64,000 nucleotides of DNA from Nymphaea colorata (GCF_008831285.2 NC_045138.2:20925934-20989933), one strand, 5' to 3'; shown: positions 34,201 to 46,763, counted from the first letter of the stretch. Notes: generated from the letters alone by a model not told the origin. Program-made: numbers and translations.

Positions 34201-37200
34201 GAAAAGCCCACAGGTTCATCAACTTCTTTGGCCATGTCTGAGCCATGTCCAAAGTCACACCGATGTCTGGCTGTCTTGACACATGTATGACATTCAGATA
34301 GAAGTGCCCACATGACATGCGATTAATAAGGTTTCCTGTTTCAGTTTCCTCTCTATATTAGGCAATTGTATGGCCTCCTTGTATGCATAAATGCATTCCA
34401 AATTTGTGGTCATCAATTAGGCTAAGATAAAATATGGTTAAAAGAGAAAGAAAACAACTTCAATTTGAAAGTCACCACTATGAGACTTTTTTGGAATCAA
34501 GAGATCCTCTAGTTTATATTTTGACATACAGACTGAGGTTGTATCTTCGTAACTGTTTGGGGTTGCATATCTTTTTGTCTCTCTTTGATCCTTAACCACA
34601 TCAGAAATAATTTAATCTTTGATCCTTAACCTATGAGAAATAGTTTCATACTTTTTCTGGAATGGAATTCTAAAGTTATGCAACTAAATGTAGTTGACGG
34701 CGGCATGGCACACAAGGGGAGGTCAAACATGGAAACCTTGTATTGACCAGAAGACGTCCATAGAAGGTTTGGCTTTTTTTTTGTGTGTGGGTGTGTGTGT
34801 CTGGACGTCATGCTTTCTTGATTTTATTTGATTAATTGTTTATCAGGATGTAGTGACCATTGTGTACTTGGCTGCTATGCTTTACTGTACTAACTGAATA
34901 GATCTAACTGATTTATCCTCTGACTATACTCAGTTTAGGATTTCCTCTGGTTGGAATTTTAACTATTTGTGTTTGTCCGTTTATTTCCTGGTCTTTTGAT
35001 GGTTTACGTTGTGAACATTTATGGACATTGATACATCTTACACCAACTACCTGTTTCTCAACTTTAATAGATTGTAAATGTTTTACTTTCTATATCCAAA
35101 TATCAAAAGAAAAAACCCTGTAAAGGATGTATTATACCATGGGTTAAAGGGCTGTTAGATTTGAAAGGTGGGGGGAAAATGTATTAGATATGGAAAGATG
35201 GAACCACAGGAATTTACAGCAAACAACTAATGACTTAGAATAGAATTCAGCTATTGATCTGGTTGATCAACATTTTTTCGTTGTTTATTGTCAGTAAATT
35301 TCCCTTTTTGTTTCATTCCTTATTTTGTATGGAGTGCGAAAGATTCATCGGGTTTCTCAGTACAAGTTTCTTTCTTACACTTTTTGCCTGGGGTACAAAC
35401 CTTAATAAATTGTGTTGCTGTTTTCTTTCTCCATAAATAATTTCCCTCCTTTGGAGGTCATTATTCGAATAAGTAATTGCTTTCCAGAAGATTTTAATCA
35501 CTTGCAATAATTCTGTCTTTTTAAACTGCCAATATGGAACAATCACCCGCAGATCAACTAAATTTTCAACGATGAAATAATTTACTTTTGCATTGTTGCC
35601 AATAATCCGGACAGTTGATCAAGGACTTGTCATTGAGAAACTTTATAGTATTTAAATGTTTTGGTGTAACAAATTATTGTGTTATAAATAATTTTTACGA
35701 GGATTCTCTCTTCCATCTCCTAAATTCAGTCCGTACTTCCTTGAATCCCATCATCTGTGTTGAAATAGAATTCATTCACTTATCCACTTCTGTTTTGCTT
35801 CCCTTATCCTTTCGATTTATTGATAACTGTGGTTGGAAATAACCAGTACTTGTGTATTAAGCTAGGCATTAGGTTTGGGCTTAGTTTATCTATGCATTGG
35901 TTTACTTTTTTTCAAAGATGAAAAGAGGAAAAGAATAGAATTAATATCGACCAGTTAGCACAATGTTCTGCAATAGTTTATCGCAATTGGACAATGTGCT
36001 TGCTTATTATGCTTGCCATTTCCCTTATGTGATTGCATCAGAACTTCCCTTATCCTTTTCATTTATTGGTCACAGTGGTTACAAGTGACCACTACCTATA
36101 TATGAAGCTAGACATTGGCATTGCACTTAATCAATGTATAAACCAGTTGGTTTACCTTTTGGAAAGATGAAGAGGGGGAAAATAGAATTAGTAATTGAAA
36201 TGTTAGGATGATGTTCTACAATATTTATACATTTCTTATCGTAATCTCATAATGTGCTTATTAATTGTTTTTTGCCATTTTTACTATGTGATGCATCAGA
36301 AGTTCCTGCTTCAAATGGTTACCTCATTATTGAAGCAAATGGTGGTCTAAATCAGCAACGTATATCGGTATGATATGTTGATACTTGATATCAAAGTTTA
36401 TTCTTCTTTAAAGATTCTATATTTTCTGCCCCTTTGTCATTTTTCATGCTAATATCCAAAAGCATTGTTGTGTGTGTATGGCTTAAAATATCGTTTTTCA
36501 AGTTATTAACGTGAAACTTATTAGTATCAGTTACACATACATTTGCTTAAGATGCTTTTTTTTGAAAAAAAATTTAATTTTAATTTTAATTTTTTCTTAA
36601 TTGTGATAGCTATGCATGAAAGATATAGTGGTCATTTAAACAAATCATTGGCAACTTGTTGAGCTTAGCCTGAAAACTAAAGTATCATTTACATGTCAAA
36701 TGAGGTCTGGTAAAGATGAAAAATTAGCAACCTCTTTGGGCTTGAAGTCTTCACATTAAAACTTTCATACACTGCATTATGCAACCTGAACTATATCTAA
36801 ATTCTAGAAAACTTATAGCTTAATGCTGCAAACAACTTCTCAGGAATTTGACATTATTCTGTAAAATTTGCAAGCTTGCAGCGATAAATTGTAGAACATT
36901 GAAGTTTCCTAGACATAAAAGATGCCATAGGTATAAACTTTTCCCTTGTTTCTCCAGAGTCCAAACATGCACATTCCAGTCTGTTTCCAGTTATGATGTC
37001 CAATTCTATAAATGTTTAGATTATCTTATACCTTATTTTGTGCAGATTTGTGATGCAGTAGCAGTTGCGGGCCTGCTAAATGCTACCCTTGTTATCCCGA
37101 CATTTCATTTAAATAGTGTCTGGCGTGATTCAAGGTACAGTAGTCTGCTTAGTTTGCACTTTGCACTCTTTCTGCCGTGGTTTAAAAATTAATATTAATC

Positions 37201-40200
37201 TAAGGATTTGTCTTGGTTGACATGGCCCCTGCATTATGACACAATTAACAGACAAGATATACAGGGGATTGACCTCTCTCTCTCTCTCTCTCTTTTCAAA
37301 CGAACTTGTTTTTTCATTAGATCTCTGTGTTTTGGTTCTATTCTTACTATGAGTTTGTTGTTATTTAGGATTCCTGAGTCATACATTTGAGAAAATCACA
37401 GCAGTGGACACACTTATGATAGTTATCAGTCTTTTCTGATGTTAGATGCTTGCTTTCTTTTTTTCCCAAATGTCCTTTTAATTGCAACTGCCTTAAACAT
37501 TATTGTATTAATTATAAACAGTATTTTATTAATTATTCTCTTCCAATGTTATGTGATGCAGGCTGTTCCTAGAACTTGTATTATTTAATTTGATCCCTTT
37601 GAGTATGATAAGGTATTTCTTTTCTTATATGGCACAGCAAGTTTGGCGATATTTTTGATGAGGAGCACTTCATTGAAGTCCTCAAGAATGAGGTGAAAGT
37701 GGTGAAAGAGCTCCCAGAGGACGTTCTTCAGAAATTTGACAATAATATTAGCAACATCACAAATTTGAGGGTGAAGGCATGGTCAACGGCTAACCACTAT
37801 TTGGAGAAGGTCCTCCCAAAGTTGCTTAAACTTGGGTAATGAATATATTTGTCTTCCTGTTGTCCTGAAAATTGCATTTTTAGTGTCACCATGCCTTCTA
37901 AATTTGCTGAGGTTTCAATAGCGGCTGATTGGAAAATGATTCAATAATTATTGACATCGTTTTCTTCTGTTGCCTTCTATGAAAAACCTTTTAACATGAG
38001 GATCTCTGTTGCCTTATGCGGTTAATTTTTTGGTCAGACTTACTCCAGTACTCTACCTTGTTTTACATTCTTTCACAAACACTGGGTTAAGGTGATAGGC
38101 AGAGAAAATTTTTATGCTACAAATATCCTAAGCATGTTATATTTGTGTATGGAGTGGAAGTTTTTCTTTCATAGCCTAGTGAGAGTGGTCCTTGTGTGTG
38201 GTCCTAGTTTTTCTCTGGACCTTGTCTGGATTACAGATTAAATTCTCCTTCATCTACTTGATTTTTTGCTTTTAGGACTTTTGGTTAGCTTTTAAGTATG
38301 GCGATTTGATGTCTATGCATGTGACTAACTGTCTGGATAATTTCCAATTCTTTTAGTTCAGCCTTGTTTAGTCCTTGAAACACATCTTCAGATAGAGCAA
38401 CGGAACTCTTAGTGTGGGAATAGTCTCTATAGGTCTAAAATATTTCCTTTGCCATTATTTGGCTAGCTATTGACATAAACAGCAACTTCTTGTTGTTTTA
38501 TCCTGTTGGAGTTTATTATTATTTTTTTCCGTTTTTTAATTTCATTGGCCATGGCAATGTCAGTCACGTAAATAATGACTATTTGGTGGGTCTGTTTTAG
38601 GTACCTTCTTCGTTTAGTTATCTGCTCAAGTTTCATATTTCATTTCTTTGGTTTATTTTTCTTTTGAATATTTAACACACTATTTGGTTATTTCTCCTTC
38701 TCTGGGTCACAGTGCTGTACGCATTGCACCATTTTCAAATCGTTTGGCAAATGAAGTTCCTGAACACATCCAATATCTGAGATGCTTAACCAATTTCAAA
38801 GCATTGAGATTTTCTGAGCCAATAAGATTACTTGCAGACAGTATGTTTAATCGCATGGTTCAGAAGAGCTCCTTGAGCAATGGAAAGTATGTTTCCATCC
38901 ATCTTCGGTTTGAAGAGGTATTTGTTTTTCTATCTTCTACGTTCTTTACTTTCTGCTGTGTTTTTGCGACAGTAATTATACTATGTGATGTTTTCTCATG
39001 TTATGCCTTGATATCGGGTCTCCAAGTCTTGCATGATTCTCCAAGAGTTGTTTCATATCTCAGGATATGGTAGCATTTTCATGCTGTATTTATGATGGTG
39101 GCGAGGAAGAAAAGCGTGAAATGGATAAAGCACGTGAAAGAGGATGGAGAGGGAAGTTCAGCAAAACTGGTCGAATAATTAGACCTGGAGCTATACGGAT
39201 GGATGGAAAGTGTCCTTTGACACCACTGGAGGTTTGTTTCTTCTGCAAACAATAGACTTGAAGAAATTTTGTTATGGATTGATTTTTCATCCAAGGAGAT
39301 TTAATGAATGCTGTAAATATTTGTTATAATAGTTAGGTTTTCATTCAGGGAAGACTAGTATGGGTTGGCTTCAGGATGATGTTAAATCTTGGCCATATTC
39401 AAAAGTTGAGTCACCTTTATTGGTTTTCCTCTTCGCTACTTAGACACTGCGTGACACGAGTACGCCTGTTTTGCCCAGGTGCCCATGTCAGGTACGTGGG
39501 TACAGCGACACGGGTACGGGTACGGCTGGGGTATGGCTATATTTTAAAAACTTAATTTTTTCTCTAATTTTTTATTTTCCCCATCTTTGATATTTCCCTT
39601 CCAATAAGATTCTATAGTTTCCTCTCATTTCTTTTTAATTTTGAGATTTTTTTGTAGATTATAAGACTATTACTGCTTTTTTTTTTTTTCATTTGATCAT
39701 TTTTGAGAATTTAAAAATTTGCCGTACCCGCGTACCCATATTTTCAAAATCGCCGTACCCGAACCCGTATCGTCGTACCCGTACCCATACTGCACCCGCA
39801 TGTGACATAGCTTAGACAATATTTTCTTTTTTTATGCTTATGCTTTCGGTGGTTCTCCATTCTTTTGGATTTTGGGGTAATAATTATTTCCAAAAACATC
39901 ATATCACAACTTCTGCAACAAAACCACTCATTCCTGGTAATGCAAGTGAAGCCATCGAGAAGCTACTGAACATCGTAAAGATTCTTGGCATTAGCATATC
40001 GATTTCCCCCCATTCGTTTTGAAATGAACGAACACCAAAATACTCTTCTTTGTATGGAGGAGTGTTAGAAGGGAACAAGTTTAGGATTATTTTCTCTTAT
40101 TCTTCATTTTTTTTGCATGTTTGTAGAGTTTGGAAAACATCTAGTTGCATTTACATCATGGAATGTCAACTTCATTATTTTGGGTCTTCACTTTTGAGAT

Positions 40201-43200
40201 AAAGACTAGTTCCTGTTCATGTTATTCTTTTCTTTCTGTATTTGTGGATCTCCCAGTTCTGAGGTACTAGTTGTCTGATTCACCTTCAAGTTCCTTCAAA
40301 TAGGGTCAATAAAGTGTAACTTTGTGCTTGTGGTGCCCAGATTTAATGTATATGAATCTATGTTTCGTGGAAAGGATGTTGGCTGAAAGGCCTGACAATG
40401 ATTGACGTGGCATGCTCGAGCTTACGAAGTTCTTGAAATTTCTTTTTTGTTGCATCTTATCGACTCAGTATATTCAGAATATGTGCTTATATAGTTGAAG
40501 TTGTGATTTCTGCCAGTGCAGAGTGTATTTTGATTTAATGGCAGAGGGTTGACTGAAGGAGGCGATGGACGTCCGTTCCTCAAGACTTTCACTGTTCTGT
40601 TAATCTTCTCTTAGTACTACAGTCTTTTCTTTCTCCTCATTCTTTTGGACACGTGAGCATTCTCAGTGGACATCTTATTGCCATTCTCAAATTGAAATAA
40701 TTTTTCTCTCTTTTTAAATTTTAAATGTCATGTTATAGGCTATTTTTAAAATGAAGCTCTCTCTCTCTCTCTCTCTCTCTGTGAAAAATAGGCACCATGT
40801 CCTGTGCCATAGCTCTTGGTCTGGGCTAAGGATGCCTTAATAGGCACAACCAGTCCTACCCTGCATCCTAAAGCATTTTCCGATTGCAAGCCATGAGGTG
40901 CTTCTTGCTGCATCCCTCTAGATGGACTATCCAGCCATTTATTGCTGTCTGGCTGTATAGAAAAGGTTCCAAAGAAGAAGTTTCTTGCCTTTGCTTTCTT
41001 TGTGTGCATGTGTGTGTTTAAAAAATAGCTACTGTGCCCCCATGGTTTGTCTCTTGGTTTTCGGCCATAAGGATGCCTAATAAACAGAGCCAATCTCTCC
41101 TGCATTCTTACCATTTTCCAGGTGCAAGCCATGAGATGTTCGCTATGGCTCTATAGGTTCACTTTCCAGCGACTTGTTGCTGTATGACTGTAAAAGGAAA
41201 AGGAAAGTCCATATGATGGTGAAAGTTTGCCATTTTCTTTTATCAAGTATAGAAATATTTTGTGTTTTTATAGTGGTGATCTGCCAAGGACGTAGGAGTA
41301 TGTTGTACAAGCTACTCGCTTTGTTGAGGCAACATGATACTGGATGCAGTATGGACTATGAAGGCTTGTCATAAACTTATTTGTTTTGACCATTGTTCCA
41401 GAACCATTATTCAAAATCATGCACTTAAGATGATCTGTTGTACTTAATTCCTTTAGATTAAGAATTTGAAAGGTAAACTATGAAGCATGTAACCATATTT
41501 CTTGTCCTAGTCTTGTCATCGTTGTGTAATCCAAATATGCTCTGTTTCACATGTCTGTTGTTGCTTGTGATATGTAAATTTTAGAGCCAAACATCTCCTC
41601 ATAACAATGTGCTGGAGTGTCTCACTGTTTTTGTTGATTATAGTGACATACTGCTAGCCTTCATCAATTTTTGGGAAGCAACTGCATGTGTGTTATTCTC
41701 AAATGTGCTTGCTTAACTTTTCCATCGTGTTCTTCTTTTCATTTTTTTGACAGGTAGGAATGATGCTCAGAGGGATGGGTTTTGACAATGGAACTCATGT
41801 TTATGTTGCTGCTGGGAAAATTTACAAGGCAGAGAAATATATGGCTCCACTTCAGCAAATGTTCCCTTTTCTAGAAACGAAGGAGTCCCTAGCATCAGAA
41901 GATGAACTTGCTTCGTTCAAGGTTCTGGAATTTGTGTACTAATTATAGTTTCTAACCTAATCACAGTGCAGTTTTTGCATATAGATTTTCTTCATTTTAT
42001 ATGCATCCAGCATCATTATGGTGAATGATGATGGTACATTCAAATTGAAAAGTGGTTTTTTGCTGTAGGGCCACTCTTCAAGGCTAGCTGCACTTGACTA
42101 TACTGTGTGCCTTCACAGCGAAGTTTTCGTGACAACCCAAGGTGGCAACTTCCCTCATTTTTTGATGGGTCACAGGCGTTACCTGTATGAGGGCCATGCA
42201 AAGACAATTAAGCCAGACAAAAGGAAACTAGCACTCATGTTTGACAACCCAAGGATCAGGTTAGTGGTTGGTGAGCCTTGCAGTGATTTTTGAAAGTGAT
42301 GGTTTCTTTTTATTCTCTGTATGGTTGCATACATCATGAAAGAAAAGGACACATAGTCAATATGGCATTGCAGATAGTAAATTCAACAATATTATCAACT
42401 TTTAACAGCCTTTGTGTCTTAGATTGGGATTTTTCTTTTAGTTAATATCCATATAATATTGTTACATCTTTCTGCAGACTTGTAGATAAATTCTAATCAC
42501 TAGTTGATGTTGTCCTAGAAATTTCACTCATCTCGAGCTGTACTACGCAAGTTAGAAACACGCCTCAGAATAAGGTCAATATGTGATACACACACCACAC
42601 ACATTCTGATATGCTGTCAGCATCTCCTTAGTCCTTATTGTTCCAAACTTTTTCAGTTTCAACTTTGTTCTTCACAATTGTATGAACGTTCAGCAAAATA
42701 CACATGGGTTGTGATATCTTATCACTGGTCATCTTTCTAGTAAACACATTTCACCTCATACAAAATAGGTTTGCACAACGGTGCTGTAAGTTCCTAACTC
42801 AAATGCATGCCACTGGTACAGATGATCGGTTGACAAATAGTGGATACATCTCTAATATGGCTGCCATTCGTAACATTTTTTTAATCCTATGTTACAGAGC
42901 TGCAGGTATAAGATGTGGGTCAGAAGAGGGTTATGACCTGCTGCGCTCACACATATTCAATTGAAATTTACGTTAAATAAAATAAGTGATCCATCATCCA
43001 TGGTTAGGGACTAAAAGGTCCTATTCTTTGCTATATATATTCAAATGAAAATTTATATTAACTCCGATGCATCATACATGCTTCCTAATTAGAGACTAAA
43101 GGTCTCCTTCTTTGATCAAATCAGAAGGTTAACAAACAAAAATAAAGAAAGTTCCATTGGATTTGGTCTAGGTTAGGCCTGGACCCAGTCTGGCCTGCAC

Positions 43201-44550
43201 GTAGGGTTTATCCACATAGCCGTCTCTAACGATGTCAACAAAATGCAGTGACCAAACTGACTCATTAGTCTTAATATTACCATATCTGAAGTCCTAGACA
43301 AATAGATCCAATTTATTTCTTTGTACTCAATTCCAAGTATCCAAATATTTATTTTAGAGTATGTGGCTAGTGAATGCCGTAATATTTTTTAAAAATGTAC
43401 AATACAATTTACTGGAAACATGTGGTACGTGACAGGTTGTGTAACAAAGCTATTTTAGTGTTATGCCTCTATAGTATTCTGCCATTGAGGAAATAGGATA
43501 CGTTTGCCATTTATAACAGATGTGGTTACATGGGGGCAAATCCCAGGTTTCTAGTTAGGGACGAACACGTCTACCTTGCTGTGGGACGTAACAACTCAAT
43601 ATGGTTGGTCTGGTCAACTCACTCTCTTTTGCAGCAAGGAATTATAAAGGTCCTAGATCGACATTTGATGGAGATATTAATTTTTCCCATCTGAATATAC
43701 TATGAACTGTATAAAGCATCATGCTTTAGATTTAGATGTTGTTGTGACTCAATTCATTAGAGAATAAGCTGAACAATCTTTTATTGTTTCTTGGGGATAG
43801 TATTCTCCATCTGTTCGTCATCCTGTAATTGATTCAGGTAAATTGACCAAACATGATTGGCGTTGCTTGTCGCAGTTTTGCTTTTTCACGTCTTTTAGTG
43901 CAAGTTGCAAATGTATTTTCCATTATTTCTGAGATAAAATGTACAGGCATTTGTTTGTAGCATGTTCATCACTCATCCGTGCTCCTTACGCAATCCAGGT
44001 CACTTGAAAAGCACAAGCAAACAAATCAAAACATGGTCAAAGTCGTCTCATCAGCTTGTTCTTGATTGCTTATTTTGTACCCATTAGCATTTTTTACTTT
44101 TTAAAATTTGTCGGAGTCCATTATGATTTAATTTGAAATTAGGTTTAGTCTTATGATTGGTCATTGTTATGATGCATAACTTTTTGGATTATAATGATAC
44201 AAACCTGTTGTTTGAAAATGTCTAGCCTTTTTATATACATCTTATGTTGCAGCCATATCTCTCTCCTAATTCTTAGAACTGCCATGCCGTATCAAGCATA
44301 TTTATGTGAGTTTCGTGTAATATCATTACTTTTTTAGTTTTATGACCACGTTTTTACTCTTTTCATTTATTTGATTTTCTACAGATGGGATTATTTCAAG
44401 AAGAACATGCATTCAATGCTTCACCACAGCGATACAAAGGGAGTTGAGATTAGAAAGCCCAATAGTTCTCTATATACCTTTCCAACGCCAGACTGCATGT
44501 GCCGTTCAGCAATAATCAACAAAAATACGTCTGCAGCTGATGATCATTAG
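31240..44550 (+). CDS. O-fucosyltransferase family protein (GT106/PF10250 type), 575 aa, ten exons
   Basis: Exons: 31240-31641, 34694-34766, 36300-36367, 37046-37134, 37638-37835, 38713-38917, 39064-39231, 41754-41921, 42069-42259, 44385-44550. All junctions are GT-AG and the sum is 1728 nt, exactly in frame. Residues 1-60 are cytosolic with ten Ala at 11-20; about 75-93 is a signal anchor ([19 protein letters not shown]), so a type II Golgi enzyme is expected. The catalytic region opens with [20 protein letters not shown] and [20 protein letters not shown], and has the sugar-nucleotide-binding HLRFEEDM, then [17 protein letters not shown] and [20 protein letters not shown]. The C-terminus is [11 protein letters not shown] plus a short tail. 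Members transfer fucose (some rhamnose) from nucleotide sugar; the acceptor is not shown. From memory it is closest to the Arabidopsis At3g26370-like branch. No lesion is seen. Confidence 0.96.
31642..34693 (+). other. Intron 1 of the O-fucosyltransferase, no other gene seen
   Basis: About 3.05 kb, T-rich. ORFs at 33472-33863 are low-complexity and not genes. The segment 33149-33300 reads open for about 50 codons, but joins no neighbouring exon in frame and has no homolog I know. Donor gtcagt; acceptor aaatgtag. Confidence 0.8.
36294..36303 (+). other. Tandem NAGNAG splice acceptor before exon 3 of the O-fucosyltransferase
   Basis: Intron 2 ends catCAGAAG. Exon 2 leaves one base (G), so use of CAG gives G|AA GTT (Glu-Val) and use of AAG gives G|TT (Val). 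Both keep the frame, so two proteins differing by one Glu just before PASNGYL are possible. CAG is normally the preferred site. Confidence 0.7.
39440..39810. mobile_element. MITE-like inverted-repeat element in intron 7 of the O-fucosyltransferase
   Basis: The left arm reads tgcgtgacacgagtacgc...gtgggtacagcgacacgggtacgggtacggc. The right arm carries the complementary words gccgtacccgcgtaccca, cgtacccgaacccgt and cgtacccgtacccat, ending gcatgtgacatagc. The T/A-rich middle (39540-39715) has no ORF. Arms of about 90 bp with an AT-rich core fit a foldback or MITE-type element. It contrasts with the AT-rich intron in base composition. The family was not identified. Confidence 0.7.
40757..40780. 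repeat. CT microsatellite
   Basis: About 12 CT units inside intron 7 of the O-fucosyltransferase. Confidence 0.9.
40785..41220. repeat. Diverged tandem duplication in intron 7, ~238-bp period
   Basis: Two blocks share aaaaatag(g/-)c, ctcttggt, aaggatgcct(t)aataa/g, ctgcat.ct, cattttcc, gcaagccatgag (40886 and 41124), tccagc and tgttgctgt.tg.ctgta. The first is preceded by a CT microsatellite (40757-40780). Divergence is substantial, so the duplication is old. Whether it is an element in two copies or a plain tandem duplication is unclear. Confidence 0.65.
42260..44384 (+). other. Intron 9 of the O-fucosyltransferase, no other gene seen
   Basis: About 2.1 kb of AT-rich DNA between donor gttagt and acceptor ttctacag. 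The ORF at 42704-42964 is not conserved-looking. No repeat array. Confidence 0.8.
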
Positions 44551-45162
44551 TTCATATTCAGAGTGTTCTGCTCTTCCTGTGGTAAATTTTGTATAAGAAA
44601 ATATTTATTGCAAAATTCATTAACAGAGTTCAAGAATTGCCGTCTAGGTTTTTGACTGTAGAGTTCAATTGTCTCAGTTGCCTATGTAGTACAAGGGATG
44701 ATATGAGACGCGGCATCATTTTGTATATTGTAACATTATTAATTTATAAAATGAAATTCTTTCTTAGCTTTTGTGGCATTTGCTATCACGGTGTTAAACC
44801 TTATTTTAGCCACTGTATCTTTTACAATTTACACCAAGACTGCTACATCAATTGTGCAAATTTGTACTGTTTTCAGATCGTTCAATGGCCTACAAGGGCT
44901 TGGAACTCTTGGTTGGGTGAGTTCGCTAAATCCCTTAAGTTGAAGGAGGTATAGAGCTCAATACAGAGGTGTGCATTCCTTGGTTATGCAAAAGCTATGG
45001 TGCGATGATCTCTCTGTCCTACTGCACCGTGGCTATGATCAGCTTCACCTTCAAATGACATCAAGGTCGTCCCTGAAGATAACCATAGCCGCTGCTTCCA
45101 GCCATGGTATCCGATCCATCTCCAGCAGTATGACCTCCATTTTGCACCTGAATCACATTTCA

Positions 45163-45204
<42 letters not shown>

Positions 45205-45929
45205 GGAGAGTGCATGAGTCCGCGCTTTAACTCTACCAACTCCCTGGTAAGGTGCAGATCAATGGGAGAAAACATGGGGAGAATTATGTAGTGGAGGGAA
45301 ATTTTTCATCAGAATCAGAGGCAGCTTGATAAATGGCTATTGAGCAAAGTGCTAATTTTGCTTTCTTTTTTCTTCCTTGCTTTTGATCGAAGCAGATGCA
45401 TAATGAAAGAAAAAGAGTGATGGTGATCATTAGTTTTTGGAGAGCAATTTCACGAAAGAAGAAGCGGCTTCCAGCAGATCTGTCTGCAGGAGTGGAGAAT
45501 TGGAAATCTTGCAATAAAGAATTTGCATGAGTTGGTCAAATCCCGTAAACTCCGCAGGAAATGACAACAAAAACAAAAATAACTGCATTCGCATGGGAAA
45601 CTTCAGATTTCATCCATATTGCAATGAGACTTTTTGATCGGGGAGTAGATGACGCAACACACGGGAATAGAAAAGAAAAACATAGCAGTGTCGGAATATC
45701 GAATGAAAATCGTGTGGAGATTCACACAAGAACTCCAGCAAGGAAGGAGTTGATAAAATGGTCACCAACCAAAAAATCCCTCCCGAAAACAAGAAAAGTG
45801 ACTTATCGTGCGGAAATAGAATGCAAGTCCAAATATAAAGAGACATTTCTGAGCAAGTCATGTATACCAAATGTGTCGAGCATTACTTGATAAAATCTGT
45901 CGTCCCTCTCTCTAAGAACCAAGTGAAGG
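44551..45929. other. O-fucosyltransferase 3' region and spacer
   Basis: The first part is presumably 3' UTR. An AATAAA lies at 45513-45518, rather far downstream for the poly(A) signal. A GA microsatellite is at 45165-45200. The 109-codon plus frame at 45561-45890 resembles nothing known and may lie within the LTR of the copia fragment that follows. Confidence 0.45.
45165..45200. repeat. GA microsatellite
   Basis: About 18 GA units. Confidence 0.93.
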
Positions 45930-46005
45930 ACTAGGGAGGGGTCACTCTGGATGTAGGTTTTTTCTTGACTGAACGACGTATATCATGTTCCTGTTATGTG
46001 ATTGT

Positions 46006-46074
46006 TTCTTCTTCTTCTTCTTCTTCTTCTTGTTCTTCTTCTTCTTCTTCTTCTTCTTCTTCTTCTTCTTCTTC
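46006..46074. repeat. TTC microsatellite within the LTR end
   Basis: About 23 TTC units with one TTG interruption near 46031. The poly-Phe, poly-Leu and poly-Lys ORFs here are translations of the repeat, not proteins. Confidence 0.93.
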
Positions 46075-46090
46075 ATCGAGCAAGTTTTCA

Positions 46091-46103
46091 TGGTATCCGA
46101 GCC
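46091..46103 (+). other. Primer-binding site (tRNA-Met), one mismatch
   Basis: TGGTATCCGAGCC against the standard TGGTATCAGAGCC, directly after CA at the apparent LTR end. It marks the orientation of the fragment. Confidence 0.7.
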
Positions 46104-46440
46104 AGTAACAACCTCCTCGTCATCGTCTCCCAACTTTGCCCTTGCTTCAGCAATTCAATGGAACACTTTCTCGTCTCTGCTTCTATCAAAGCTTAATCAC
46201 AACAATTATTTATTGTGGAAATCTCAAATACAGTCCGTTATGTTCGGCCAGGATTTCCTGAAGTATGTTGATGGTTGTTGTGAATGCCCTCCTCAATAAG
46301 TGAAGGAAGCAAATGAAGTGATAAACAACTCTTAATATTTGTCGTGGAAAAGACCAGATCAGCTGTCATTGAGTTGAGAGTAAACCAACGATATCAGAGT
46401 CAGTACTTAATCAAATATCATCCCTACTGCAGGCCATTGA
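46104..46440 (+). pseudogene. Copia gag N-terminal fragment
   Basis: The plus frame contains the region that begins nearly all plant copia Gag proteins: a Ser-rich start, then LSKLNHNNYLLWKSQIQSVM and DFLKYVDGCCECPPQ. After a stop, ANEVINNS and YLSWKRPDQLS follow, in the order expected for the capsid UBN2 domain (normally NPxYxxWxRQDQLLLSW). The rest of Gag and all of pol are missing. It differs clearly in sequence from the gag remnant at 6316-7100, so the two elements belong to different families. Confidence 0.75.
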
Positions 46441-46610
46441 CATGTTCATCCTCTTATCATAACTATTTACAATTTATAAGTTCCAGATAACTACTGCTTG
46501 GGGGTAGGCCACTAACTTTATTGGCAAAAAATTGAGGAAATATTCATGAAACAAAAGCGAGAACCAAAACTATGGTTTTATCCATTACAATATGTACTGG
46601 GAAGCAGAGT

Positions 46611-46763
46611 GTTTGGCAATAGTAACAATTTGTTACTGTTTTACGAATCTGCCTCATTGGGTAAATTGTGGAACATTGTGTTACAATGTTTTGTGAATCT
46701 ACCACAATCTTTAAAACCGTTTTATCTAATAAAACAGTGACAAATTGTTCTTACTGCCAGACA
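46611..46763. mobile_element. Hairpin MITE, about 153 bp
   Basis: The left end gtttggcaatagtaacaatttgttactgtttta (46611-46643) is answered by an imperfect reverse complement at 46730-46763, with about four fifths of positions matching. The inside is also self-complementary (gaatct...; acattgt-gtt-acaatgt), so almost the whole unit folds. Lack of coding and small size fit a MITE. A target-site duplication was not clear. A single related arm appears at about 28485-28520. Confidence 0.7.

Larger units (their letters stand above)
45930..46440 (+). mobile_element. Fragment of a second Ty1/copia element: LTR end, primer-binding site and gag start
   Basis: ggatgtaggttttttcttgactgaacgacgtatatcatgttcctgttatgtgattg has the form of a copia U5 region. 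It runs through a TTC repeat to an LTR-like end (..ttttca). TGGTATCCGAGCC at 46091-46103 is the tRNA-Met primer-binding site with one mismatch. Next come Gag words: SSLLLSKLNHNNYLLWKSQI, MFGQDFLKYVDG, a stop, and then YLSWKRPDQLSLS. Similarity fades by about 46440. The LTR start upstream could not be placed. It is a truncated dead copy in the opposite orientation to the element at 1-7769. Confidence 0.75.

Noticed and set aside
45942-46196. Poly-Lys, poly-Phe and poly-Leu ORFs
   Set aside because: They are translations of the TTC repeat. The only real coding trace is the gag frame after 46103.
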